In this document: one piece after another, positions 1 through 11,747 of the stretch
How the letters are laid out: the number at the start of each line of letters is the position of its first letter
Numbering within the stretch: position 1 is the first letter of the stretch
From: Lepeophtheirus salmonis
Taxonomy: Eukaryota; Arthropoda; Copepoda; Siphonostomatoida; Caligidae
Direction: 5' to 3'
Length of the DNA: 64,000 nucleotides
Assembly (NCBI RefSeq): GCF_016086655.4
Contig: NC_052136.2
Span: 2,914,001 to 2,978,000 of the forward strand
The notes under the pieces: model-generated
Databases searched by the model: none
What the model saw: the letters and a program-made list of their open reading frames with translations, nothing else
What the model was told of the DNA's origin: nothing
Position numbers and translations under genes: made by a program

Positions 1-224
1 CAATATACGTATTCACATTTTTCCTTTCTATTGTTTGAGCATGCTGCCTATAAAAGTGTTGAAAACGGTTATTCAAAAATAGTTGGAGTAACAATTCATA
101 CCTAAGTACACATTATATCTTTTGTCAATATGATTTGTTGTTTTTGGAACAAGGCACATATGTTGAAATACGTAAATGCAATACACTTATATCATCTAAA
201 AATAGCTTGTTTTGTAATTTCTAG

Positions 225-350
225 AAGCTTACAAGTACAAACACTGCGGATTTCGCATAATTTGGTGCTTAGAACTATCCTGACTCCCCTACAGTCCAGT
301 AAATTCTCATCATATCTCGTTTTTTAAATATATATTATGTTAATAAATTA
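225..350 (+). repeat. Dispersed repeat D, copy 1
   Basis: Shares ACACTGCGGATTTCG, then CTGACTCC, then CATATCGTATTTT-like sequence and an AT-rich tail with 54195-54335 in the same orientation. No coding capacity; element type unknown. Confidence 0.55.
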
Positions 351-390
351 TAAGAAACAATATATTGAAAAAAAAAAAAAAAAGAGAGCG

Positions 391-645
391 AAAATTTACA
401 TGATCATCCTGACAGTTTAAAGAAAGTTTTGGAGAAGAGCAGCTTAGCTGACATGGCGTTTCATTCGATGTTGCTTCGAGCAGCTATCAGAGAAAAGAAA
501 TAAACTCAAATCCCACAACGTATCTAGCAAGAAAATAGACAGAAATTACAACACTTTTAGATCCTTAAATTCTACTCCGAGTCCAAGAAGGACTACCAGT
601 TATAACTCCACAACAAATCCTCAGTGTTACTCTTCCTCTTTCATG
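391..645 (-). repeat. Dispersed repeat A, copy 1 (partial)
   Basis: Reverse-complement copy of the repeat A right module: the cue words are GAGTAACACTGAGG, GTTATAACTGGTAGTCC and GACAGTTTAAAG-like sequence. Compare 1536-1790 and 10446-10882. Confidence 0.65.
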
Positions 646-945
646 AACTAGTGATTACTTTGTACTTAGATATTCTCTCTTCAAGAATAGTGATAACAGG
701 AAGCCACTGCAAAAAGTCTGACACTCGTAAAATGTCATATTTTTAACATTTATATAGTCTATTTAAACCAAGTTTTTTTAACGGATTTACCTCCATTTCC
801 CAAATTCAGTATCTTAGTAAAGTCTTATTATATAAGTCGATTTTAGGAAAGAAATTATTATGACTAGTAAATTTTTACTTTTTCGGAATATAATTTACCC
901 TGAGTAAAAACCTTGTGTCTAGACTAGTCTTGAGATAAAGTTCAA
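646..945. other. AT-rich spacer
   Basis: No gene or clear element. A few words (TTCTCTCTTCAAGAATA) recur at about 39545-39565, so repeat A may extend here. Confidence 0.4.
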
Positions 946-1480
946 TATATTTTTTTCTGGTTCGGTGTTAAGAGAAATATTATCTATACATATTTGTACC
1001 AATATTTCGGTCCGGATCGCATTCTCAGACCGTAGACCGAAATTTCATCGTTTCAAATCGTGTACCAATTTTTTCATTCTGAATATATAGACAGATCCTA
1101 TCCTGATTGATGAGTTGTAGAAATAGGATTTATACAATATATTTAACTTCATAAGACGTTATTGGTTGGCGATGTTTCCCTTTTTGAAACACACATGACG
1201 TCATTAACAATTCATAATTAGATTTGGTCTACACCGAATTTTAAATACAACTGTTGCAGAAAGATTTTTATCGTAAAACCGATCCATACCAAATATTTCT
1301 TTGGCACTGATCTAGACCAAACTTTTTTTTGAAACCAGTTCAGACTAAACTTCTTTATAAGGCTCAATTAGTTCAGTCTAGTAACAATCAAAACCCCTCG
1401 GTTTGGGTTTCAAACCGAAACCCAAAACAAGGCTGGAACACTTTATCTGAGACCAAAAAAAGTCGACACTGAGTCCCTCG
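945..1480 (-). repeat. Dispersed repeat E rich in GGTCTNGACC-like half-palindromes, copy 1
   Basis: Reverse complement resembles 54390-54990: both have CGGTCYACGGTCT, then a GGTACAAAT block, then AACACCGAACC/AGACCGAACC. A perfect hairpin-like stretch, GGTTTGGGTTTCAAACC followed by GAAACCCAAAAC, lies at about 1399-1428. No coding capacity. Confidence 0.6.
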
Positions 1481-1535
1481 TAATCGATACCTGGTTAAGA
1501 CCTGGAGATTAAAATTCATTATAAATAATGAACAT

Positions 1536-1790
1536 TTGCGTAAAAGACAGAGAGTAATCCTGAAGATTTGTTGCAAAGTTATAATTATAAGTCCTTACTG
1601 GACTCAGAGCAGGATTGAAGATCTAAAGCGGAATAATTCTTGCCTATTTTTTGTTTATTTCTATCTCCACCTCTTCACAGCTGCTTTGAACCGATCAAGT
1701 GAAACGTCATGACAGCTATGCACATCTTTTTTTAAACATTATTCATGTCGTCTGGGTTACTATGTAAATTACGGTTTCTTTTTTTTTTTT
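1536..1790 (+). repeat. Dispersed repeat A, copy 2
   Basis: Carries GACAGAGAGTAATCCTGAAG, TTGTTGCAAAGTTATAATTA, GTCCTTACTGGACTCAGAG and CGTCATGACAGCTA, the backbone of repeat A. Ends near a T10 run. Confidence 0.7.
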
Positions 1791-1799
1791 AGACTTGCG

Positions 1800-2584
1800 G
1801 AAAAGACAACCGATTTTCGTAACTATGTATGAATTTTGCGAGTATGCCGAAACGATTATTTTCTGAGGGGTACTTGCAATAAATGATTATTAAAAAACTA
1901 TAGAATTTGTAGGTTTTTATAAATATGTAAAAAGGTCGGTAAATCAAGTCAATATAATAATTAATTAATCATTGTTTATTGGAAAAGAATGATTTTATTG
2001 ATTACATGACTAAAGTGGAATGTATATATTTTTTTTATTAATTAATATTGATTGATTTTGAAGAAAATTGATATAGTTACCGTCCATAAATAATGATTAT
2101 ATACTGTTAATTTGACTAAAGTAGCATAATTTATTCGTCATGCACAAAAAAGGAGAGCATATTGTTGATTAGGGTTATGATCATTCAAAGCTGCAAGACA
2201 TTTACTAAATTAAATAATATACATATTATATAAAACATATTTCCCAGTGCAGATATGACGTAATTGCGTATTAAAAGGTCAAAAGACAAGTCATGTCGCG
2301 TGATCTATAGATGTTCGTGTTATTTTATAATCCTTTACTTAATTATTAAGTATTTTTGTCTTCTTAATTCCCTTTATATTTTAACCCTCTGTACAAGGAA
2401 CTATTCTTAAAAAAAAAAAAAAAAAACACTCAAAAATATCTAACCTATATACTTCCTGTGCAAGTGCAATATACAAGTTTTATTTCTCGAGTTCAATAAG
2501 GCATGTGCAATTTAAAGATTATTATTCGTTCACATGTACAAAATTCCCACTAAAGATCAATAATTTAAATTACATAAAAAAAAA
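1800..2584. other. AT-rich region, no gene seen
   Basis: Nothing recognisable apart from homopolymer runs, for example A18 at about 2409-2426. Confidence 0.4.
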
Positions 2585-2902
2585 TCAATAGAAACAGAGT
2601 TTTCTCAAGTTATTTAAAAAAGCATCAAAAATTCCAAAGTTATTAAAAGGATCCCCTTGATAAATTAAAATATAAAATTTGTCTGGTTTAAAGGTCCATT
2701 GTTTCAATAGACCTTGCGATTGTTTTGTTTTGTGTTCTGCAGGAAGAGGAGTCTTTTTTGTTTTACAAGTGTAAAAATTCGTGAGTGTCTTTGCAACTAT
2801 TGCTTCGACTTTAAAATCGTTCTCTCCTCTCAATTTAAGAGCAATGAGCCAGTCTGACGTCTTAAGATTTATGTTGAAATTATTGGTAATTATATTCTCC
2901 AG
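2585..2902 (-). CDS. Unrecognised open reading frame, possibly an exon or chance
   Basis: From an ATG at about 2900-2902 the frame stays open for some 105 codons to TGA (2585-2587). The open frame extends upstream to about 2965 without another ATG. The product is basic, with no membrane segment or motif I know, and ends in an F/N/L-rich stretch. It does not look like a transposase. It is among the longest non-repeat frames here after the channel exon, but that is weak evidence in AT-rich DNA. Confidence 0.15.
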   Translation of the reverse strand: MENIITNNFNINLKTSDWLIALKLRGENDFKVEAIVAKTLTNFYTCKTKKTPLPAEHKTKQSQGLLKQWTFKPDKFYILIYQGDPFNNFGIFDAFLNNLRKLCFY

Positions 2903-3276
2903 CATCCACAATAGATGTCTTACTCGAACACAGAAATAAAATAGGAGGAATGAAGATTCTACCACTGCTTTACAGAAAAAATATCCACGTTCCGTTTTAT
3001 TTGACTTACTGGTCTATATCAAAGATGTCCCCCCTGTCACCCCCCAAAAATCACTTCTTTGACCAACTAACTGTTGGCTTGATCTAACCTAATCAAACAA
3101 AGTTTCTTGGAATGATTGTCTGAGGAGAACTCATTTTTAACAACGAGCGTGTGTAGCTACAGCACACATCGTATTGAAAAATAGAAAGAGAGTAAGTACC
3201 CTTTATAAATAAAGCAAAGTTTGTCTATATATACGAATATCTGCATGTATATATCCTCCTGACGTATAATATATAC

Positions 3277-4044
3277 CAGGGGACGCCACACTTTTTTTAC
3301 AGCAGGCCTAATAAATGAAAAAATGACGAGCGTAGGCTAATTAATCATTCTGTTTGTAACTTATAACAGTGATAGATTCATTTTCATCAAACTTTCTCTT
3401 GGAGAAGTTTGTTTTAGTTTTTAAACTGCATTTCATGGACTCATAATTCTCCGAGTGTAATGTTGCAGAAAACTTTTGGTAAATATTTCTGCTTCATTGT
3501 GATGACAAAGATTGTACTCTTTCAAAACTGCAACACTTTTGCTACATATTAAGCAACCAGCTTTATCGCCTTTTGTTTCCACAAATAAATACTTTACTCT
3601 CCATTCTTCTTTAAAAACGCAATACTCGGCTTCCACTTTTCACTTTTATAGCAGCCAATAAGGAAGAGTGAAGGAAACAGGATCTGAAAATGAAAGAATG
3701 GGAAAGATGCTTAATTGTGGGATACCCAAACGGAGATGGAGAAAAGGAATGTAGCTCCTACAGGTGTTAAATGTGCACTGAATATATATTTCTTGAAATG
3801 CATAGAACAAAACAAAGATACATCATAGTTATTTAAAAGGTAATACGCATAAAATACACTACAACAATCGTAAATGTAAGGCATATAGCAATTAATATCT
3901 TCTAGTTTTCCCAACAACATATTCAAATTTAAATTTTATCACAAAATTTCGTGTTTTATAAAGCAAATTCAAGTACCCTCACATGTCAGATGAACTGATG
4001 TCGATGGCCGGATTTGGGCCGTGGGTCGTAGTTTGGTCAACCTG
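3277..4044 (-). mobile_element. Non-autonomous hAT-like element with inverted ends
   Basis: The left end CAGGGGACGCCACACTTTTT and the reverse complement of the right end, CAGGTTGACCAAACTACGAC, share the CAGGnnnnnCCAnACT pattern of hAT terminal repeats. Between them, on the minus strand, lies a broken BED-finger coding fragment (3433-3655). About 768 bp, far too short for a complete hAT transposase. The 8-bp target duplication is not clear. Confidence 0.6.
3433..3636 (-). pseudogene. hAT transposase N-terminal BED zinc-finger fragment
   Basis: Translates to a stretch with F-K-E-E-W and the first half of a BED/C2H2 finger, C-L-I-C-S-K-S-V-A-V-L-K-E-Y-N-L, then H-H. It resembles the N-terminus of hAT/SCAND3-type transposase-derived proteins. 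The frame loses similarity after the His pair and stops; there is no catalytic region. Its place inside a pair of hAT-like ends says it is element cargo, not a host gene. Confidence 0.65.
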
Positions 4045-4104
4045 TTTTATATCAATACAGTAAAAAAAAACATTATCATATATAGGGGAGCACTCGAAGT
4101 TAAT

Positions 4105-4397
4105 AGAAATAAAAGCTAAGACCATAATGTAATCGGGCTTTCTAGAATTTTCAATTTGATGTATCGTACGGACTGCTGAACAAGACCATCAGATTTTCAC
4201 AAAAACACAACCACTCATAGGCTGTGACGTCACTATTGCTATAATTTTTAATTTAATGTATCGTATAGATTACTGGGCAAGAAAAACAGATTTTGACAAA
4301 ACACGCAACCACTCATACACAATGACGTCAATATTAAAAAGCGTGGTAGAAGTCAAACATCCGCCGAACACGCGTTATGGTCTAACCTTGTATTTCA
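4105..4397. mobile_element. MITE family B, copy 1 (inverted ends, internally duplicated unit)
   Basis: Ends are inverted: GAAATAAAAGCTAAGACCAT at left, ATGGTCTAACCTTGTATTTC at right. Inside, a unit of about 110 bp occurs twice (TTNAATTTGATGTATCGTA ... GACAAAACACGCAACCACTC ... TGACGTCA). Other copies at 53187-53448 and 62844-63092. Confidence 0.75.
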
Positions 4398-4429
4398 ATT
4401 TACCATGGAGACACTGTATAAAATGAAAT

Positions 4430-5110
4430 AAATCTTGCAGGTGTTTAGCTCAACTCCTTCTTAAAAAGAAAAGCGAAGTTCTTTGTCTAGAAATTTTAGA
4501 AAAAGTAATCTTGTTGCATTAGAAGACGTTTAGCAACGAGCTAAAGTACTCCCTGGCTCATCAAATCATGTTCATTTTTTTCTTCTCAAATTGTATTTAT
4601 TATATTTTTAATATTGAGGAGAGAACGTCCAAGTATTGAGTAACTGCAACGTGTGATTGTGCTCATAAAAAATGGAGAGCAACACCTAAGATTTTTTCAG
4701 GAATTTTCTTCTTAATCAAATTAAAGAAAAATTTGCTAAGTACTATTCCTAGTATTATATAAAATAAAAAACGATGATGTGAAGTTCAACAACGAGCCCT
4801 CAGTGTGTCATATTAAAAAAAATAATAATGGTAGTATGAATATTTAGTGTTATAAATCCGATGCATTTTGTACAGCATGAGTTCTGTTGCTGTTGGAAAC
4901 CTGAACAATCTTTTTTTTATTTTCTCAGGCTGACATCATTATTCCTTTAATCTTGAGGAGTGAACATCTAAGTATTGAGTAACCACGCGTAAGTTTGCTC
5001 ATGAAAAACAAAAAGTGTATTTGAAGATTTGTTTGGGAGTTATTTTCAAGAGTGATAAAGCAAATTTTGTCTATTCGTCGGCGCTTCTACTATTGCTAGT
5101 AAATAAATAA
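4430..5110 (+). repeat. Dispersed repeat C, two adjacent copies
   Basis: GAGGAGAGAACGTCCAAGTA then TTGAGTAACTGCAACG at about 4615-4655, and GAGGAGTGAACATCTAAGTA then TTGAGTAACC at about 4954-4985, each followed by TTTGCTCATGAAAAA-like words. Similar blocks occur at 16430-16620, 19880-19990 and 26150-26320. No open frame. Confidence 0.6.
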
Positions 5111-7262
5111 GTTGTAACTTCTATCACGTTGTTACCTAACTGACCAAAGAAATTACAATATATTTGATGCTTGTCTCGATCTTTTTGCTTCTTGTCCTCT
5201 TATCAGTGTTCTGAACGTTGATTGGTTCAATAACTCCTTTCAATTATTGAATAATTATTCCGTAGTTGAAGAGGTGAATTGGCTATTTTCCAACTGATTT
5301 TGTGGACATTTGTCTTGTTTTTTTTTAATGGAAATTTGTAAGAAAAATAATGGTAAGGACGTAATAGGCAATACTCAATAATAAATCCAAGATGGCGTCA
5401 CTATATTCGGCAACGTACACACACTACTAGTAAGTAGACAACGTTCATACCCCATTTGATATTATTGACTTATAAATTAGAGAAAATAATGGCTTATAGA
5501 GGGTGCTTTCAATTTTGGAACTTTTAAAATGAACAGGTCACACAAAGGTCTGATAAAATACAGGAAGTACCGATTTGAATTTTCATACTAAGGACCAATA
5601 CACCTCAAGTAATTTAGCATTCAAATAATACTTATTTTAAGAATTCAATCATTAAATTCCACTGTTTAACAATATTTGCGAAATAATAATAATATTTCAG
5701 ATCACACAAGATTTTAACTTACCTTGAAATAAGTTTTTTTAATCTTCTTGCCACGTAACGTAATCAGTGTTATGACGCCATCAATTGTATAACGCCATTC
5801 TACCGGGTTCTCAAGATTTGTATTAATACTATGACAAATAAAGGACATTGCGCAGTAATAAATTATAATTAATTGACTTGAGGTAAAACATTTAACAACA
5901 TGTAAGTCTTCACTACACGCTCTTGTGGAATTTTTTGAGACATTTATGACGGGGTGGGTAGTTCCCATTTAAAACGTTGTGGTTTTAAATCAGCCATTTT
6001 GTATGCCATAAATATGTATTATCATACTAAAAATGTTTCTGGTTTTTGTATTTTTTGATTGAGGTTGTGTGAATGAGGGCATTATTTCAAATGTCTCGTT
6101 TCCATTTTCCTTAGAGTTTCTTAAGTATACACTAAATCTCTAAAACAATTAAGCGAAACGAAGCACTACGTGATCAATATTCATACAAGGTAGTGACGTA
6201 CTGACACTTTTGTGTCCACTAGGAGCGTCGACTATACTTGAATGTTACTGCATAACCAACTATTAACTGAATAAACAAAGTAAATACTACAAGTTAGATA
6301 CGACATACGGGAAAATGATATAGTGACGTAATATGTGGTATAATAAAAAGTGATATCTTGTGTGGGGAAAAAAGATAACTCCACGACCATGTACTTCCTC
6401 AAGCTAACAGTCGCGTTTCGCTTCTTTGCTATAAAGCTTTTATCTACACGTCAAAATGTACAAATTTGAAGGCTAAAATCATAGAAGCGACAATTTATTT
6501 TTGTATGACAGTTTGCCAGCGTGAGGCAGATGTCTATTTCAATATAAAGCTCGGATATAAGGTTTTAGTTGTTATAAAGAAGATTGGGTTGGGATGTCCT
6601 TGGGTTTGAAGGACAAGTTTGAACTATTCAACTTTGTTAACTCTATTCATTGTTTTGTTTTTTAAATCCGTGGAATTATTTTATTGATTAAATGATTGGG
6701 AAGAAAAATATCCAAAAAAGAAGGACAAAAATATTTTTCCTATTGGGATGACGGACTCGTTAAGACAGTCATCCTCTCTTTTTCAACTCTGCTCTTTCTC
6801 TGTAGCTTATCTGTCACATAACTGTTAACAGCTGAAATTCAAATCAAGCTTATTTCCCAACTTATGGCACGGGGTGCGCAAGCTATCTATGCCACCTCTT
6901 TGGCACAACCTTATGTAGCTCATTTAAAAAAAAATATAGATAGCTTGTTCAAACTTAAACCCCTTGGAAAAAAAATTAAATCAATTGATGAATTGGTTAT
7001 CTTATAAAAAATCCAAAAATGTATGATCTAGCACCTTCACTCCAAACAAAACCCTGGAGATATCCCTGTAAGTACATGTGAATTGTCCTTAACGACATAT
7101 TTTACTTAATATTTTAGTATAAAACGTACCGTAATACCATTACCGGTTTTTATACTGGTACCGATACGAAAATATTTGCATTGTGACAACACTCACTTCA
7201 AATATGAGAATATCAATATTTTACGATATACATACATTGTGTGAAAGAGCCTTATATTAGAT
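5111..7262. other. Long non-coding stretch, no gene recognised
   Basis: No motif-bearing frame on either strand. AT-rich with scattered short words also present elsewhere, such as TTGATTGGTTCAATAACTCC and, at about 7128-7160, the TACCG-rich sequence (ACCGTAATACCATTACCGGT) also met near 36235-36310. Function unknown. Confidence 0.4.
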
Positions 7263-7845
7263 AGAGTAAAATTTAAACGATAAGTTTTTGTAAGGACATT
7301 TATTTAGCAAAATCATCTGAAAATAGTGATTCGTACAACTTTTATTGGATATGTGAGCCCTCATCTCTAATAATTGCGAAAATACGAGGCCTGAAACCCT
7401 TGCATACCTCAAGCTTGGTCCACTCCTTCTTCATGAAAGCTTCTAGAGACTGGATACTCCTATGAGTGTCCTCCAGACACACCTAGATGGAGTAGTCCAA
7501 GGGGGTTGTAGCTGGAGAGGAGGGCAGCCACATGTTGAGATTCTAAATGTCCGGAAAGATGTCTCTCAGGAAGGCCTGGGTCTTAACGGCGCGATGACAC
7601 AGAGCTCTGTTGAGTGAATAAAAGTTCTCCTCGAACTTTTCTCTGGCTCAATGTAGCACTTTCTTATCTAGAAGTTAAATGTAAGCATCTGTATTGAGTC
7701 TCTACTCCCTCTCTACATAAATGGGATGACAGACTTCGCATGTGGTGGCCACTGGATTTTTTATCCTCAAGACATGTCTCACTGAGACATTTTCTGGATT
7801 ATTGATTGTGATTTGGCGGTTGTTCTGCTTATTCACAGTGGCATC
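7263..7845 (-). mobile_element. Tc1/mariner-superfamily transposon relic, family T1 (C-terminal two thirds)
   Basis: The minus strand reads, with stops and frame breaks, I-V-D-A-T-V-N-K at the first catalytic-Asp region, then a degraded A-L-C-H-R-A-V-K-T-Q-A-F-L in place of the second (D)-G-A-P-x-H-T-A motif, then M-W-L-P-S-S-P and P-L-D-Y-S-I, and near the end L-E-A-F-M-K-K-E-W-T-K. These are hallmarks of DD34D/E transposases. It is not functional. Its low-coordinate end matches 18565-18795 closely. Confidence 0.8.
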
Positions 7846-8619
7846 AACAATGTTTTTTTTTTCATAAGAAAAGAGCAAACTTTGCCTAAATTTTTGTTGG
7901 CCTTGAGAAACTTTGGAATCTTAATTGCTCTTTCCAACCGTCTCAGCTTACTCTGTTTATAAATAAATGTCCGTGATTTTGCACCAATGGGAAGATTCAA
8001 ATTAATAAAACGTGCACCCCTAGATATGATCAACCTTGTATAAATACATACACTTTTATACATCATCCTGTATTTTACTTAACCCTTCAAATCAATGTTT
8101 ATACATCATGTTCAAGACTTCAAAGAAGTAAAATAAATAAATAAACAAAAATATTTATAATCTGCTTAATTGAGCTTGGAAAAAAGCAAGTATTTTGTTA
8201 TTATTTGTCTTACTAAAAAAACAAAGCTAAAAAACCCTATGTAAAAATAAAAATCGTCATAATCATTTTCATTGATTGAAATCATAAATGTTGTAAACAC
8301 TTTGAATTTAAAAATGTTTTCATAATGATTAATCGCGATTAAATAAAGAAATAGAATAGATAGCCAGATATGTTTTTTTTTTTACTAACGGAACATAATT
8401 TCTTTATCTAAATATTTGTATAACTTTGTAACATAATTGTGGCGTCTGTTTATAAAATATAATCAATATAAATACGTCTTAAAAATCAATTTTTAACAAC
8501 AAAGCTTTCTTAAATGAAAGTATCAAAATATATTTTGAATGAAAATTTTTAAACTGGAACTAGCTTAAACATCAATATATTGGCAAATCTTAAATCTATG
8601 TTTATGAAAGGTTACTCAT

Positions 8620-9170
8620 CAGATTCAGCTGACAAAACTGTATAAAAAAATCCTTGAGATCTCCTCCGACTACGTACGCCGGGCGGCCATTATTGCATGT
8701 CTCTGTGCCAGGTGCACGCTCAAGGACGCAAATAATTCCATAGGTAATGATGCTAGATATCTTGAATTGATGTTAACAGGTGTTAGGGTGTTCTATAAAA
8801 AATTTAATTTAGTGTTGTATGTCTAAATCGATTAATTGGAACCAGGTTTATTCCGGAAAAACCAACATTTTAAAGACCTTTTGGACAAAGGAGATGTAGC
8901 TTCCTAGCTATCCGGATCGGAACCCCTTGGACTACTATGTGTGCCTGTCTTCGAGACAGAGTCCAATAAGCATGCACTGTGGACTACTTGCGGGCTTCCA
9001 GTCTCGAGGCAGTGGTCTAAATAGATAAGGATTTATTCATCAGGCCTATTCAGTTCCAGGACCAGGTTGGTGACCCTGGTTGAATCAAGAGCTGTTTGGT
9101 CTGAGTGATGGCCTATGTATCCCTACATGTAAGAGAAAAATATTTGTGAATTGCTGAATTAATTTTGGGA
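8620..9170 (+). mobile_element. Tc1/mariner internal-deletion derivative, family T2
   Basis: The N-terminal helix-turn-helix segment (I-L-E-I-S-S-D-Y-V-R-R-A-A-I-I-A-C-L, about 8652-8705) is followed after only about 170 bp by the C-terminal part (F-W-T-K-E-M, then L-P-S-Y-P-D-R-N-P-L-D-Y-Y-V). The catalytic core is missing. Sister copy at 45125-45480. Confidence 0.75.
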
Positions 9171-9179
9171 AATAAATTG

Positions 9180-10445
9180 TAATATTCATTATACTTAAAT
9201 TTTCCGGATTTAAAATATCTCCCTGTACACTATACACACTTGTAATAACATGAATCACGTAATTACGCCCAAATAAATGAATGGATTTTCCTGAAATTTT
9301 TAATGTAGGTTTTGAAGGCTTAAGAAACAACTCTGCTCACAACTTTTTGGCCTTCAAGGCCACAAAGAGCTATAAATCGCATTTTCTAAGAATGAATTTT
9401 ATTAACTAATAAACGACTATTTCATATAAAATAAAAACTAAAGGACGTAAAGTTTAAAAAATGATTCCATCTGCATCTTGGTATGTATGTATCCTTGCAA
9501 GAAAAAAGAAGAAGAGAAAATAGGAGAAAGGATTTTGGACAATAATATGAAAGATGAACCTACGATAGTTTAACTTGAATATTTATTTGACCCTCTTAAA
9601 AATTTCCTTTAAAAAAAGAAGATGAGTCCAGAATTAATTTTAATTTCTTAGTGTCACGGACAACGCCGGGCAAACATACTCTATCTCCTTATAAAAAAGG
9701 GGGAAAGATTTATAGCAACACCAACATGTAGGTAAAAAAATAATTATTAAAATTTTAAGGACTTTATTTTTTGTTTGTATAAGGCAGAAAAATTCTTAAT
9801 AGACTTTAATTTCTTATACCCTGGATAAACCTACTCTAGCATTTATTGATTTTGAGAGATTAAATAACTTTTATTGGACCTTTTTTTTTATTGACCTGGG
9901 GGCGGGAGGGTAATGAGCAAAGTTTGCACCAACAATAATTTGACAAGCACTCAAAGTTTTGCGAAATGTATAGGTTAAAAGTGCAGTAGAGCATTATCAC
10001 GAAATGAGGGAAACATCAACAGTTGGTAACGAAGTTCAATATAGGTTAGCACACGTTGTTACCTTTATTGTATCATACAACCTGTCATCCGAAGAACCAA
10101 AAAAGTCTCGTAATCAGTTGTTGGTTAAACAATTCTTCACAACTATGCAATTATTATTTAATTATTGTTGTGAACAGTTCCTAGCTTATCAAGAACTAAT
10201 TCTGATTCGCCCAATCAACTGATATTAGGAAAAAAAAGTAGAGACATTGACAGCCAAGAACAAAATACACAGTATCTTTTTGTTTGAGTGAGGTAACGTA
10301 AAAAAATATAACTAATCTATATTTTTCAACTCTTTAATGATGGTATTTCAATTGTAAAATAATTCAAATATAGTTATTTTAACAAGTGATTTATAATTAT
10401 ATAGTCCGTTAGTCCTATTATTATTGATGAAAATTTTGTATGTAT
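9180..10445. other. AT-rich region, no gene seen
   Basis: Contains a 72-codon ATG frame at 10004-10222 with no motif. Nothing else recognisable. Confidence 0.4.
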
Positions 10446-10882
10446 TTTGGACATGCTAAAAAAGAAAAGAAAACAAAAATCAAAATGGTAACCCTGATAA
10501 TTACAAGAATGTTTTGGAGGAGAATAGTTTAGCTGTTATGAAGTTTCATTAGATCTCCTATATTTATCTGTGACGTGGAAGGAGGGGGGGGGGAAGGTAA
10601 TAAACAAGGACGTTGGCAAGAATGACTCCGATGTCGATCTTCAATTATACAATGAGTCCAACCAGGACTTATACTTATAACTGCACTACAAATTCCAAAG
10701 GGTACTCTTCATCTTTTATGAGTACACACGAATGTTCAATCGGGTTCTGAATATAATTAAATGTAGTAAAAAGGAATTTCACTACTCAGGAGTTAAATAA
10801 TAACGACAGCAGCTGAGAAATAGAAAGTGTATTCTTCAGATTACCAATTCCAAAAAAGCGGGCGAGCTAAAAAATACACCAT
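10446..10882 (-). repeat. Dispersed repeat A, copy 3 (longest copy)
   Basis: On the minus strand it begins TATTTTTTAGCTCGCCCGCT, passes CCCGATTGAACATTCGTGTG, GTTATAAGTATAAGTCC and GACTCATTG, and ends GGTTACCATTTTGATTTTTG. The left module (start to GAACATT) also occurs at 32400-32550 and 62668-62830, and the right module at all other copies. About 435 bp, no coding capacity. Confidence 0.75.
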
Positions 10883-11039
10883 ATTCCCATCACTACCTAT
10901 TATGCTTACTTTTTCATCATTAGATATGTATGACGTAAGTATATTACGGCATTTTGCCCCTAACATTTTACACTGTATTACATAGGCAGCAATTCTCAAA
11001 ATATGACCAGTTCATATGTAAAAGTAAAAAAAATCCCCG

Positions 11040-11290
11040 AAAATGAACGTGGTAATCCTGAAAAGTTGAAGAATGTTTGTAGGAAAGCAGCTTAGCTCTC
11101 ATATCATTGTTTTAGATCAGCTGCAAATAGCTATGAGAGGAAGGAAATACACATAAATCCCACCCCTAATGTAGTAATAACATAAACGTAGGAATGAGTC
11201 CAATGTCGAAGTTAAATTATTCTCCGAGTCCAAAAAGGATTAACACTTACAACTCCCGAACAAAAGTACTATTCATTGTTCTATAATCAG
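11040..11290 (-). repeat. Dispersed repeat A, copy 4
   Basis: Reverse-complement right module: GGTAATCCTGAAAAGTTGAA, AGCAGCTTAGCTCTCATATC, TCCGAGTCCAAAAAGGATTA and ACTTACAACTCC match the other copies. Confidence 0.65.
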
Positions 11291-11299
11291 ATGTTCTGT

Positions 11300-11745
11300 C
11301 TTACATATTTAAATAAAAATGATAACAGCTATGAAAAATATAACAAAACCTGTTCAGATTGCTAACTAGAAAAAGGGTCTCCGGCTTTCTAGGACATATT
11401 TCATACATCTCTACTGATGAGTGCTCTGCTTGTTGATCAGTTGAACTCGAATTTAATCAATGCCCAGCAAGGAACAATTCCTAATAATTAACCACATAAT
11501 AATAACATAGTTGGGGAATATTGGCTAACTACCAACTGAGTTTGTACCTTTTTCTGTTCCTTTTTAGACCAGTTGTTCTTAATCGAAGGGAATCCGCCAG
11601 TGAGGATAATGTTCTATGTTACTTTTTTTTCGTCCTATTTGGAAGTGTACTTCAAATTTAGGACGAAATTGTACATAACGTCAAAATTTCGGGACCAATA
11701 CATCCCTAGTCGTGTGCTGTTCATATTATTTATTGTCTATATTTA
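11300..11745. other. AT-rich spacer
   Basis: No gene seen. Contains GTTGAACTCGAATTTAATC and other words without a match that I can defend. Confidence 0.35.
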
Positions 11746-11747
11746 CC

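Noticed and set aside
3433..3636. BED-finger frame as a host zinc-finger gene
   Set aside because: Lies between hAT-type inverted ends and loses its frame after the His pair.
10004..10222. 72-codon ATG frame
   Set aside because: No recognisable motif, length within chance, no splice context.
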